From Chara braunii (taxonomy: Eukaryota; Streptophyta; Charophyceae; Charales; Characeae), in the NCBI GenBank assembly GCA_003427395.1, contig BFEA01000106.1:2018482-2051390 (forward strand): a stretch of 32,909 nt of DNA, in the 5' to 3' direction. Below the pieces are notes generated by a model, which did not search any database, was not told the origin of the DNA, and saw nothing but the letters and a program-made list of their open reading frames with translations. Numbering within the stretch: the stretch's first letter is position 1; every line of letters begins with the position of its first letter. Positions 9,757 to 19,413 of the stretch are shown here, piece by piece. The position numbers were made by a program, and so were the translations under genes.

Positions 9757-11590
9757 GTAGCATGGGATTCAGTAATCCAACCAAAGAACAAAGGCGGACT
9801 AGGAATTGTGGATCCGGCCACACAGTTCCAGGCACTCTCAATTTGCTGGCTTCAGCACATTATCTTCTCTCCGACCTCTCCATGGGTCCCCCTGGCCCTG
9901 GCACAAATCTCCGACCTAGCTCCAGAATCCCCGCCTGAAATTGATCCCTGTGTATGGTTAGAGGATAGGTACTGGAGGTTAACCAGGAAATACAGAAATG
10001 GGGACCCCACAGACAGACTCTGGTTACGTCTCATACGCACATGGAGAAAGCTCCCCCCCCCCGACACACCGACACCAGATAGATGGGAGAAAATATACCG
10101 GCAACCCCTATTTGGTAACCGACTAATCACGGATTCAGGGGGGCGGGTGCGGAACGCCTCAGACTCTCCATGGAAGGGATGGGTGAAGCACGGCATATGG
10201 AAAGTCGGGGATCTCTGGGACACAGAGGAAAGGGAGTGGAAGAATACTGATAGGATGCGAACAACACTACAATACTGCCACTTCACTGTGAGGGCAGTGG
10301 AGGAGATGATTGATAGTTTTCCCCTTTGTTGGTACACCATCCTTAGAAAAGGACCCTGCATGAGGGAAGGCGACTGGGTGGGGTTACCTGACCACGTGCA
10401 GGAAGTGGGATATATACACCTCACCGACCAGTCTCACGTACTCATAGAATCTTTTCTGTTCTGAGGACGAGGAACTACGAAGCAAACAACAACCCTTCAT
10501 ATGGAAGAACAAAAAAGAGGTGTATCGCATCAGGGTCACAGAGATTGGAGGGCGCCCGATGGGGTTTCGCTCAAGGGTCCCAATTGAGGACCTCCCCCTG
10601 GACCCTGAGGAGTGGTGTTGGACCCTGAACTCACCAGCTGGGAAGAAGGATCCAAATACCCTACCACTACAGAGTTTAAAATCCAAATCGGTGTACCGAA
10701 TGCTTCGACCCAAATGCAACCTACGGGATCGAGTAGTGGACAGATGGTACCGCCACCTTAACGTTGACCGTAGTTTGTTGAGACCCGTCCGGTGGTTTGC
10801 ACACTATAGCAACAGACCGGCCAAAATCTCCGCCTTACAGTGGCAAATTGAACATAGGTGCCTACCTACTAACGACTGGCTGATAGACCATACGCGACTG
10901 GAACAGCAAGGGAAGGCACTACCATGGTGCCACAAATGTCTCTCGAGCTATCCTAGGCAGAAGCGGGTGGAGACCATTGAGCATATTTTCCTCCAATGTC
11001 CCGCGTCAATATTACTATGGAGGACCTGGGATAGGATATGGCGCCATATAGTTCCTGATGCAGTGTGGCCATGGGACTGGAGGGCTCTGTTGCTGGGACA
11101 CTACCCCCCAATTCAAGGGAACACATTTGAGGAGAATATGTTCAATCTGGGAAGACGGAGTGTTCTATGGACCATATGGTGGAAAAGATGTTCCTTTGAG
11201 ATAGAGGGGGCACAGGTGGAGGAAGGTGAAACCATTGATCAGATCCAGACACTGGTACAGCACGAGATTGCGACGCAATGGAAGATGACTAAAGATAAAC
11301 TCGACCAAATGCATTCTTGGGGAGACATGAACAGAATTATTTCTACGTTTTGCAAGAATTGGCTAGGGGGAGAAAGGGAGGGATGGGTGGCGAGGGTAAA
11401 ATGGACGGTTGGCCAGCCAGAGAGGGACTCACAGGAGGACCCCCGGGCGGGGATAGTAAGAGACTATCAACTGATCTTTCATGACTGGACCAAGGTTGAC
11501 CCCGGCTCGCCGCTGCGGCCTGCTCAGGAATTCTCCGACCCTTTCCCCCCCCATCCACTGTCCCTAGCAGAAATCCCTTCATTCGCATAA
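9757..11590 (+). pseudogene. LINE copy B ORF2, post-RT region and zf-RVT finger
   Basis: It continues the RT frame to 10464 (GGLGIVDP, RLIRTWRKLPPP, QPLFGNRLITDSGGRV, SPWKGWVKHGIWKVGDLWDTE), then shifts frame near 10450 and runs to 11590. The second part has LPLDPEEWCWTLNSP, LQWQIEHRCLPTNDWLIDHTRLE, then CHKC (near 10935) and ETIEHIFLQCP (near 10980), giving CxxC...HxxxxC, then LLWRTWDRIW and PWDWRALLLGHY. This fits zf-RVT (PF13966), presumed nucleic-acid binding. The C-terminus (LIFHDWTKVD, FSDPFPPHPLSLAEI) recurs in copies A and D, marking a conserved end. No RNase H domain is evident, unlike many plant LINEs. Confidence 0.88.
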
Positions 11591-11883
11591 AGCCCTATCT
11601 TACCTGCCTCGCATTTTAAAAACAGAAAAGAAAGAGAGCCTCAGTTTCCCTTTAGCAGTGTCTGGATGTGTGTTGAAGAGCAGAGGCTCACTTGAGGCAG
11701 TTGAAAAAGGCTTACATAGCGTGACAACTGGAATTTCAGCTGGTGATCTGCAAAGGCGCCTTGGGGGTAGTTGGTGGATGGCAGGGGTCAGAGGTTGGTG
11801 GGGGCTTTGCTGGTGCCCCCCAGTGCCCCCCCCCCGACCCTCTGACCCTGCTGCAGGATAGGGAGGAGCAAACAAGCAAGGAT

Positions 11884-12119
11884 ATGGGACGCTGGACCCG
11901 GTTTCCAGCACAATAGGTGTCACAGTTACTATCTGTTATGGATGTAAGGACACATTCATGGGACGCTGGACCCGGTTTCCAGCAGGTGAAGCTCCCCACC
12001 AATAGATGGAGCGGCCCACCAGGCAAGCCTCAATCCCGGTGGTTCTCCTACCACCACCAGGATAGAGGTTTTGCGCAGGGACCTTTCAAAAAAAAAAACA
12101 AAAAAAAAACAAAAAAAAC
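11884..12119 (+). mobile_element. Short A-tailed retroposon with doubled head
   Basis: Two copies of the head GGGACGCTGGACCCGGTTTC (about 11887 and 11967), the second continuing with CAGCAGGTG and CTCCCCACCAATAGATGGAGC. A body of about 70 bp follows (CCTCAATCCCGGTGGTTCTC, CACCAGGATAGAGG), then an A-rich tail 12089-12118 broken by C. The body matches the reverse complement of 13655-13730, so the two belong to one subtype. The region between the LINE B ORF2 stop and this element (11591-11883) holds no gene I can support. Confidence 0.8.
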
Positions 12120-12243
12120 TATTGCTCCTTTCTCTCCTACTTGTTTGTGGTCTTGGTATAATCCAGTACCGATCATCAACCCAAGTGAGAAAATGAATTT
12201 CTTTTACCGTTGAGGGAGCTAATCTTCTGGTCTGTTCTAGGCC

Positions 12244-12294
12244 NNNNNNNNNNNNNNNNNNNNNNNNNNNNNNNNNNNNNNNNNNNNNNNNNNN
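12244..12294. other. Assembly gap (51 N)
   Basis: A run of N marking an unsequenced or unresolved join. No interpretation across it is safe. Confidence 0.99.
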
Positions 12295-12420
12295 ACATTA
12301 TAAGCATTTTTTCCTATGGGCATCCCGTGCTGCAGGCTCTTTCCCTGTGTCGTTCATAAGCACACCTTCCGACGCAACATGCCGCGGCACGGTCGAGGGG
12401 GGTCTCGTACCACACAAACA

Positions 12421-12434
12421 AATACACACACACA

Positions 12435-12500
<66 letters not shown>
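12421..12500. repeat. (CA)n/(CACG)n microsatellite
   Basis: CA repeat with several consecutive GCAC units near 12434-12452. Reading frames on both strands here are composed of the repeat and are not genes. The flanks 12295-12420 and 12501-12700 show no gene; 12648-12690 holds four short tandem units of about 10 bp (TTCTGAGCA-like). Confidence 0.95.
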
Positions 12501-12503
<3 letters not shown>

Positions 12504-12701
12504 CGCTCACATCTGGAGCTCCTCCCTGGAGCCCCCTGGGGAGGACTCCGCTAATGTACATAACTGTTTTCTTTTTCGCTGCTCAGTTAACCCCCCTCTA
12601 TTTGGGGTAGTCAATGCTGGGAGTAACACCAGAAGTATGGAGCATAGGTTAGCATTCTGAGCATTCTGAACATTCTGAGCATTCTGAGCCTTTCATGTAT
12701 A

Positions 12702-12761
12702 ATGGGACGCTGGACCCGGTTTCCAACAGGTGTTGCTCCCCACCAATAGAACAGAGCCTTC

Positions 12762-12794
<33 letters not shown>
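12702..12794 (+). mobile_element. Short A-tailed retroposon, head plus poly(A)
   Basis: Head GGGACGCTGGACCCGGTTTC, then CAACAGGTGTTGCTCCCCACC and AATAGAACAGAGCC, followed almost at once by a 29-base poly(A) (12766-12794). The body of the fuller copies is missing, so this is a short form. No clear target duplication. Confidence 0.8.
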
Positions 12795-12798
<4 letters not shown>

Positions 12799-12818
12799 CC
12801 AATGCATAAATTTGAAAA

Positions 12819-12890
12819 GACGCTGGACCCGCTTTCCAGCAGGTGCTGCTCCCCACCAATAGATTGGAGTCTTAAAAAAATAATAATAAT
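12819..12890 (+). mobile_element. Short A-tailed retroposon, head plus A/AAT tail
   Basis: Head ACGCTGGACCCGCTTTCCAG and CTCCCCACCAATAGATTGGAG, followed by an AAAAAAATAATAAT tail. The flanks ATAAATTTGAAAAG (about 12805-12818) and ATAAATTGAAAGGAG (about 12891-12905) are nearly identical and probably form the target duplication. It sits directly downstream of the tail of the previous copy. Confidence 0.75.
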
Positions 12891-12905
12891 AATAAATTGA
12901 AAGGA

Positions 12906-13022
12906 GTCATCGAGCACCACCTGCATAGAGGTCGACCTTTATTTTGGACTTGAACGCCATTCCAGCTTAGCTGAGCACCACTAGCACCGAAGGGGGTGTT
13001 AAAAAAAAGAAAAAAAAAAAAG
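12906..13022 (+). mobile_element. Probable retroposon tail fragment
   Basis: It contains GAGCACCACTAGCACCGAAGG with GGGGGTGTTA, followed by an A-rich tail (13000-13022). The CACCACTAGCAC/GGGTGTTA portion matches the tail of the copies at 3440-3500 and 23040-23090. The head is absent. Assignment to the same family is inferred from this tail only. Confidence 0.5.
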
Positions 13023-13174
13023 AAGAAGCTTAGCTGAACCTCTCCTCCCCTATCACACTGCCACATCCCTGTGATGCATCCATCCTCAAATAACCTTTAC
13101 CCCTATGAAGAGCTTCCTGCCCCTTGATGCATCCGATCTCCCCTCTAGCTAATGGTGGTCTGAAAGCCGTCAGA

Positions 13175-13338
13175 GGCCTGGTCCCACAAGCAAAGAGGAT
13201 TGGATTTTATTCCTGAATCCGGATGCGTTTTGCGGAGTGATGCAGAAAAGAAGATCAATCACAATTTTCTGTATCTATCCACAGACACATCCAGATTCAG
13301 GAATTAAATCCAACCCTCTTTGCTAGTGGGACCAGGCC
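13175..13338. mobile_element. Foldback element with arms of about 52 bp
   Basis: The left arm from 13175 (GGCCTGGTCCCAC...CAAAGAGGATTGGATTT...CCTGAATCCGGATG) is the inverted complement, with mismatches, of the right arm ending at 13338 (CATCCAGATTCAGGAA...AAATCCAACCCTCTTTG...GTGGGACCAGGCC). The spacer is about 60 bp. It has no ORF. This structure fits a non-autonomous foldback or MITE; no target duplication could be fixed. Confidence 0.75.
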
Positions 13339-13403
13339 CCAGGTGCCCCCACATCAGACATGGGCTCTTATCCCTGTCGGATGCAGGTGAGCCCAAGTCG
13401 ACC

Positions 13404-13560
13404 ATTGTTTCAAAAAAACAGAAACAGAAACAAGTGCGGACGCCCCAGGTTTTGAGTTTGCAAAGGCAAAAAAAAAAATGGCCGCAAAGATACCGATGCG
13501 CAAGTTTGAAACAGCAATTTGGGTAGAAAAGGATCCGTTGCCACCGTTGGGGCTTTTTTT
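13404..13560. repeat. Dispersed repeat related to 28568-29065
   Basis: It shares with 28740-28857 the blocks GGACGC, CAGGTTTTGAGTTTGCAAAG, GCAAGTTTGAAACAGCAATT and GGTAGAAAAGGATCCG, followed by a GGGCTTTTTTT run. Only the last roughly 150 bp of the unit is present here. The function and family are unknown; no ORF is conserved between the copies. Confidence 0.75.
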
Positions 13561-13616
13561 TTTTGTTTATTATTATTATTATATTATTTTTATTTTTATT
13601 TTTAAATGCCCCCACC

Positions 13617-13773
13617 ACTTTTTTTTTATTTTTTTTATTTTTGTAAGGCCCTTGTGGCATCCCTCTATCCCAGGGGCGGTACGAGAACCACCAGGATTGA
13701 GGGCTTGTCTTTCGGGCGGCTCCATCTATTGGTGGGGAGCTGCACCTGCTGAAAACCAGGTTCAGCGTCCCTT
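13617..13773 (-). mobile_element. Short A-tailed retroposon, minus strand
   Basis: A T-rich stretch 13617-13645 on the plus strand is the poly(A) tail on the minus. Then comes the body (CCTCTATCC, GAGAACCACCAGGATTGAGG) and the inverted head (GGCTCCATCTATTGGTGGGG, CAGCGTCCC). It is the same subtype as 11965-12119 in the opposite orientation. The region 13774-14613 carries no gene I can support; part is presumably LINE copy C 3' sequence. Confidence 0.8.
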
Positions 13774-14725
13774 TGATACATCTTGTAGTACCTGTTTTAC
13801 TCCTACCATTATCAGTTACCAGTCATTGTTTCCTGGGGCTGTGGTTATTTATCTTACCAAACCGGGACTCCATCGTCCCATGGAGTTGCCTGAAACACCC
13901 ATCCCTTTTTTGGAGCACCTTCTACTTTGTTAACCCAGCCCTGTACGGCAACCCCCCTGATAGTTGTACATTGACTGATTTTGTAAAAACCCTTTAAGCC
14001 CTATACCCTGTTCTATCCCATGCATTATTGTGCTGTACTTATGCTCGATGACTCGGGAATTACAGATTTATAGCTTGCATAGAAACGCGCCCAGAGATGT
14101 TTATCGTAGCAATGCACAGTAGTGTAGTAGAGCTCCAGTCGTTTCCTTGGCTGTGCCTGTCTATTTGAGTAAGCTGTAATCCTTTTAAACCAATGCCCTT
14201 TCAGAGGCTCTCGAAACCTGCACTTGACTGAGGCTGGAGATGGAGGTTTGTGCTTATCCTTGTACAGTTGCCTGACTGGAGAAATTGTCCTGTACTTTGA
14301 AGGTCCGCACCTCATGTGTCGCCGTTCTCAGTCCAGCTTTCCTGGTGATCATATGCTTCCTTCCTTCCACCAGAGGTATAGCTCTGTCCTCCTTGCGCGT
14401 CCTTGCACAAGCTTGCCCACTGTTCATCCCGTCTCATTCCATCCCTGTCCTTCATTGCCCATTGTTTCCTCTTCTTCTCCCTCCTTGTTGTGTCTCGTGA
14501 GTAGTCCATTCGCCTGTTGGACCTGTCTTTTGCCTGTCTTTTGCATGGATTTTTCNGCTCCCGTATGTTCCCCNNTNCTGAGTTTGNAGGTACTGGTGCC
14601 TCGGAGNGTTGTGTCACAGGAGGGGGGAGGGAGGAAAAGGNCGACCGAAGGGGGGAAGGATGGGGCGAAGACTGTTGGGGGAAGCGANAACAGGGGGCTG
14701 TATTGCCAGGGCGGTCNAGGGGAGG

Positions 14726-15574
14726 TCACTGNACCAGGATGAAGTTGGGTTGCAGGTAGGGGACCTGAAAGTAATGGGAGGGTCTTCTTTGCCAGGACGG
14801 CTCTGTACTCCTCCAATTCTTCCATCGGATGTTAAGATTAACATCCAGTTCTGTATATATTTGAAATGGGTCCTGCCAGAGTTGGAGGTAAACTNCCTNT
14901 AGGGTTTCNNTGACCGTATGGTCCGTTTCCTCNCGGTATCCTTGTATGAACTGTTTCCANGCCGCATAAGTGTGGGATCTTANTTCCTCTTCTATTACTT
15001 GCTGGGCTTGTAGGAGCCCGANCTGACACTCTTTTCTTTCGAAAGAGCATCTGGCTCTCCATGCCGGCATGAGGACCTGCAGTCTCATATATGAGAAAAT
15101 ATTAGATGCAAAGGGGGACCATTCGGGCTGCAAGGGGAGTTTATTGCCAAGCAGCAGGATACCCAAGTCCCACGGGATGTGGAGTCCTGTGAGAGAGTGG
15201 AAGGCAGCGTCCCACCATTGCCAAAGTTGGGTTACCATTGGGCAAGCCAACAGGCAGTGCTCTAGCGTTGCCCTGGCCGGCGGTGAGGACCTTCCGCAGT
15301 AGGTGCATATCGGTGACAGCAGTCCTTTTTGTTCCAGGTCAGTTCGAGAGACGAGCCAGTCGGGAGTTGGCAGGCAACGATGCAGAATTTGCCACTGCAG
15401 AGCTCTCTGGCTGGTGGGCATGATCTTGGCATACTTGACCCAAGGCGGGTTTTCCATTAACCGGCGTTCGAGGGGTGAGTCTCNCTCCCATCTTGTGGCA
15501 AGTGTTTGGTTTATTGTGGAGGTGGAGCGCGAGGCTCTGTAGCCACCTTTGACTGTGTAGTCCCAAACGTGCAT
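14726..15574 (-). pseudogene. LINE copy C ORF2 C-terminal zf-RVT region
   Basis: In the same frame as the RT section, from which only a TGA at 15590 separates it. Motifs: LQWQILHRCLPTPDWLVSRT (near 15390), CTYC (near 15300) and ATLEHCLLACP (near 15265), giving CxxC...HxxxxC, then QLWQWWDAAF and PWDLGILLLGN. These align with copies A, B and D and fit zf-RVT. Ten undetermined residues reflect N bases. The reading ends at 14726, but the conserved C-terminal PFPPSPLL block appears in another frame down to about 14614, so a late frameshift is likely. Confidence 0.88.
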
Positions 15575-15589
15575 GGGTTTTACTCCGGG

Positions 15590-18010
15590 TCATTCCCACT
15601 CTAGCGGGTCAAAGGGCAACATGGCCACCGGGACCGTAGGCTCATACACATAAAGTCCTTCGTTTGGGTCACCCACCACCCTCACATGCATCAGACCTCC
15701 CCAATTTGCAACCCCGTCCAGGCTGTCATTTCTCGTAAGTTTGGAGAACTTAGTCCCCGGATCNTGGGGGACATACGCNTCTAGTGAGCANCTCCCATTG
15801 TCNTTTCTGTGAACCCTATAAATTGTCAATGGCCTGGGGAGGTCTGAATATTTAACGACCCAGTCGTCAGTTAGTACTTTCGGGCCAGCTTGGAGGGTGA
15901 TCCGCCAGGCCAGAGGGAAGGCTTCTTTCAGTTTGTGCATCTTGTCACCCACATACTTACCATGCTTAAGCTTNNNTTGCAACCGGTCTGTTGTCAGCCA
16001 GTCATTCGTCACGGGGTCCCAAAGGTCTCCCACCGTGAACACTCCCTTTTTCGCCCAAGTGAGCCATGGAGAGTTTTTGGTGAGGCTCAGGGGATTGCCA
16101 TCTCCATCAAGAATAAGGGGGTTGCCGAAAAGCGGTTGCCTCCATATATCCTGCCACCTGTTCCGGGTCGGTTTCTGTCTCGGCCCTCGTTTTCTCCAAA
16201 GTTTGAGCATGCAGGACCAGAGGGGATCGAGAAGCAGGTCATTCCTAGCTGCTTGCCGCGAGTCCACCCTCTGCCTTTGATTCGTGGGGGAGGGTATTGC
16301 CCAGTGTTTATTGGTCAGCCATCGGAGCGGGTGGACTGTGTTGGGTGCTGTTGACTCTGGGGCCAAGGTGGCAATCTGTAAGCATGTCAACTGTGCCCAT
16401 GGTATGTCATTTCCTATCAACAGTCTAATGACGATTTTGAAAATCAATGCCTCACTCTCTCTCATAGGATCCAGTATCCCCAGTCCTCCATTGGCTCTTG
16501 GCTGCGTAAGGGTATCCCAGCACACACGTTGCATGCATCTTTCGGATTTGGCACTGTTTTTCCAGAGGTACGTGGTAAGAGCTGTCTTCAGTCTGGCCTT
16601 TTGTTTCTTATTTAGTGGCCAGACCGCGAGTTTGTACCAAATGGTCGCAAGAACCGCATTGTTTATTGCTAGGGCTGTTCCTACTATCGAGGTGTGTAGG
16701 CCATTCCACTTAGTCAGTCTCTCTATTGTCATGTTGACAAGTGTGTCCCCGTGGTCAGGAGGCGGGTCAAGTGCCATCAACCTGACCCCCAGTATTCCAA
16801 TGGCCTCTTTTTGGCGCGCCCATGCCACAGCCGGCTCTTCCGGTGGTGGTTCCCCTAACGGGTGGAGCCACCAACCTTCTGTCTTGGCTCCCCAGTTGAC
16901 CTTCATGTCTGCCGCCAATGAGAAGAGGTGAATGACCTGCATAAGGGCCCTTATGCTGTCCGCATCTGCTTTGATCAGAACTGTAAGGTCATCTGCGAAT
17001 AGTGACGTCACTGGGATGAGATGGTCTGGAATTTCTGGAATGGGTACTTTGCTGATGGCCGGGTGGTGCGTGATCATCGAAGCCAAGGCTTCCATCACAA
17101 TCACGAACAACAAGGGTGCTATGAGGTCTCCCTGGCGCACCGACCTTTGCAGACGTATCGGGGGCGAGAGGTGACCATTGAGCAAAATGTTGGTGGTGGC
17201 TGTCCTATGGAGAAGTCGCACCCACTGACAAAAGACTGGGCCGAAATTCATCCTCCCGAGGCACATATCTAGGAAGTCCCAGTCGACGTGGTCATACGCC
17301 TTTTCGAAGTCTATGAACATAATGGTCGCTTGGACTTTTCGCTGCCTGGCGTATTTAATAGTTTCATTACCTAGCAGAATATTGTCCTGAATGTTGCGGT
17401 TGGGCATAAAACCCGTTTGATCAGGATGGATGAGAACATTCATGTACGGTAACAGTCTCTTGGTCAGCGCCTTGGCCACCAGCTTATATGGTACTGGGAG
17501 GAGGGTTATGGGTCTATAATTTTTGATGTCCTCTCTGTCCCATTTTTTATATAAGAGTGTAGTCACCCCCTGTCCGATCATACCACCAAAGGTGCCTTGT
17601 TGTTGAACTGCAGCTATGTAGTCCATCAGGTCATCTTTGAGGTGATCCCAGAATTGAGCCCAGAACTCTTTGGGAAATGAGTCAATCCCTGGTGTCTTTT
17701 CCTCTTCCATGTCCTGCAGTGCCTCCCATATGTCTTGTTGGGTAAGGGGGATGTCTATCTCGTTTCTTTGGTCCTGCGTGAGTCGAGCATGGACTATTGT
17801 TAGCAGTTCTTCCCTTGCTTTTTGGACTTCCTCGAGAGGTTTGGTCGGAGTTTGGGATGTGAACAAGTGTCGATAATACAGGGCTGCATAGTCTGTTATT
17901 GCATATGCATTGGATGCAACCTGGGCTGCTCCATCCAGAGGATGTCTGAGTTTCGGGACAGTGTTAATTCTCGCTCTGGCTCTTGCCTTGTTAAAAAAGG
18001 ACTTAGACAT
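15590..18010 (-). pseudogene. LINE copy C ORF2, reverse transcriptase domain
   Basis: An 806-codon stretch. Motifs in order: MEEEKTPGIDSFPKEFWAQF (near 17690), NYRPITLLPVPYKLVAKALT, PDQTGFMPNRNIQDNI, IDFEKAYDHVDWDFLD (near 17290), RSVRQGDLIAPLLF and LFADDLTVLI, with the catalytic FADD encoded at 16987-16998. All catalytic Asp residues are present. The thumb-like AINNAVLATIWYKLAVWP and GGLGILDP follow, then RQPLFGNPLILDGDGNPLS and SPWLTWAKKGVFTVGDLWD. It is bounded by in-frame stops at 18044 and 15590 that align to sense codons in copy B. RT makes the cDNA at the nicked target in this element class. Confidence 0.93.
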
Positions 18011-18064
18011 TGTCCCATCTGTGTGCGCTTGTTTGATCCTAGCTCAGACCCTCCAAGCCTGGGT

Positions 18065-19363
18065 CTAACGTTCGAGGTAGTCTTGGAGGTGGGCCCTTGC
18101 TTCACGTAAACTTTCGAAGGTCGGGCGGTGGAGGGGGTCCTCCATTAGCTGTTCATCCCATTCTTCGAGGTCCAGCATTAATTTTTCAAGAAGGGCTTTG
18201 CGGTCTCTCGCATATTGGATAGAGAACTTTTTGGATCTTTCTCTCATTTGTGCCACTCCATCATTAAACCATTTTACCTGGTCACCTGATGATGGTTTCT
18301 GGGTTTGCCAATATCCCCAAAATGAATTAATGAGATCTTTGAAGCTTTTTAAGGGGAGCAGGGAGGTATTAAGTTTGAAGAACCCTGGCCCCCTCTTAAT
18401 GTGGGCATGGAAGGACAGACCCAAAGTAATCATCCGATGATCGAAAGATTTACAGGGGCTGATTGTTGTTATTTCTGCTGTGGTAGCAAGTCCTTGTAGT
18501 TCTTCCAATACCAACATGAGGTCAATACGCGAGTTGGACAGTCCCTGGTCGCCCTGGGATGACAGACAAGTATATGCTCGTTGGGTGGGGTGCAACCTTC
18601 TGTACACATCCTCCATTTCACGGTCCGACAGAAGTTGTTTAAGTATGATCACGTCTGGCCCCATGGCAAGCAGCGGCCGGTCTGTTTGATTTTGTCGTCG
18701 TGAAGTGGATCTGCGATCCATTGCCAGGTCCAGTGCGGTGTTGAAGTCACCTGCCAACACCAACGGGGCATCATCTGGAAGTTGTTGGTGAAGTGAGAGT
18801 CAAAAGTCCACTCTAGCGGCGGGGTCATTCGGAGCGTATATGCTCGCCAAATAGAACTCTTCATCTTCTTACCCCACTATCAGGCAGACCCACCTACCGT
18901 GCAGGTTATCCCGTACCATCCTGACAGGTTTAAGTTTGGAGGAGGGAGGGAGCCAGATAGCCACCCCCGCAGATGCCCTGTCTGTGGAAGGCGCTGAAAA
19001 AGCTGCATAAGGCCAAACCGATTTTGCTTTCGCAGTGTGTGTCGAAGTGTCTTGCAGGTGCGTTTCTTGAATACAAACCGCATCTGGCCATCTTCCAGTG
19101 ACAGGGCATTTGATCATATTTAAAATTGCTTCACTTTTGTCAGTCGTTGCCTGAATAAGTCCGTTCACATTAAGAGAACGTACATCAATATCTGCCTGGG
19201 CTAGTTTAGTTGCCCAGTGGGGCGGCCTTTTAGCTCTTGGGGGGATGATCGGGGACGGGGGCCTACGAACAGGCTGGGGTGGAGGAGGTAATGGAGATGG
19301 CGGGGGTTGGGGTAAGTCAGAGGGCCAACCTGTTAACATGCCATTTCCAGTGGCTTGCTGCAT
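18065..19363 (-). pseudogene. LINE copy C ORF2 N-terminus, APE-type endonuclease
   Basis: The first ATG of the ORF2 frame is at 19361-19363, just after the ORF1 stop at 19414; the frame is open further upstream, so overlap with ORF1 is possible. A proline-rich leader (residues about 15-50) precedes DVRSLNVNGL, then VCIQETHLQD (catalytic Glu), SAGVAIWLPP, ASIYAPND, LVLAGDFNTALD, SNSRIDLMLV and FDHRMITLGL. Stops TAA at 18869, TGA at 18800 and TAG at 18065 are all in the same frame. All key residues of the endonuclease remain. The proline-rich leader before the endonuclease is not typical of L1 ORF2, though parts of such a leader may be lost in copy B. Confidence 0.9.
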
Positions 19364-19413
19364 TTCCGAGACTCGGCGGGTCAGTCTCCCTTCCTTGTTA
19401 TCCCAGTTGCTGC

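Larger units (their letters stand above)
5456..11640 (+). mobile_element. LINE copy B: nearly full-length L1-type retrotransposon
   Basis: Plus-strand element with ORF1 (about 5460-7000), endonuclease (from 7089), reverse transcriptase (about 8250-9750) and a zf-RVT C-terminus ending at 11590. Its left edge is set where minus-strand similarity of copy A ends. No 5' UTR or target duplication was found, so 5' truncation is likely. The 3' end is not defined; the sequence after 11590 has only a short A-rich stretch at 11617-11637. Frameshifts near 6245, 7880-8250 and 10450, and a TGA at 9754, make it defective. It is collinear with copy C on the other strand but well diverged from it. Confidence 0.9.
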
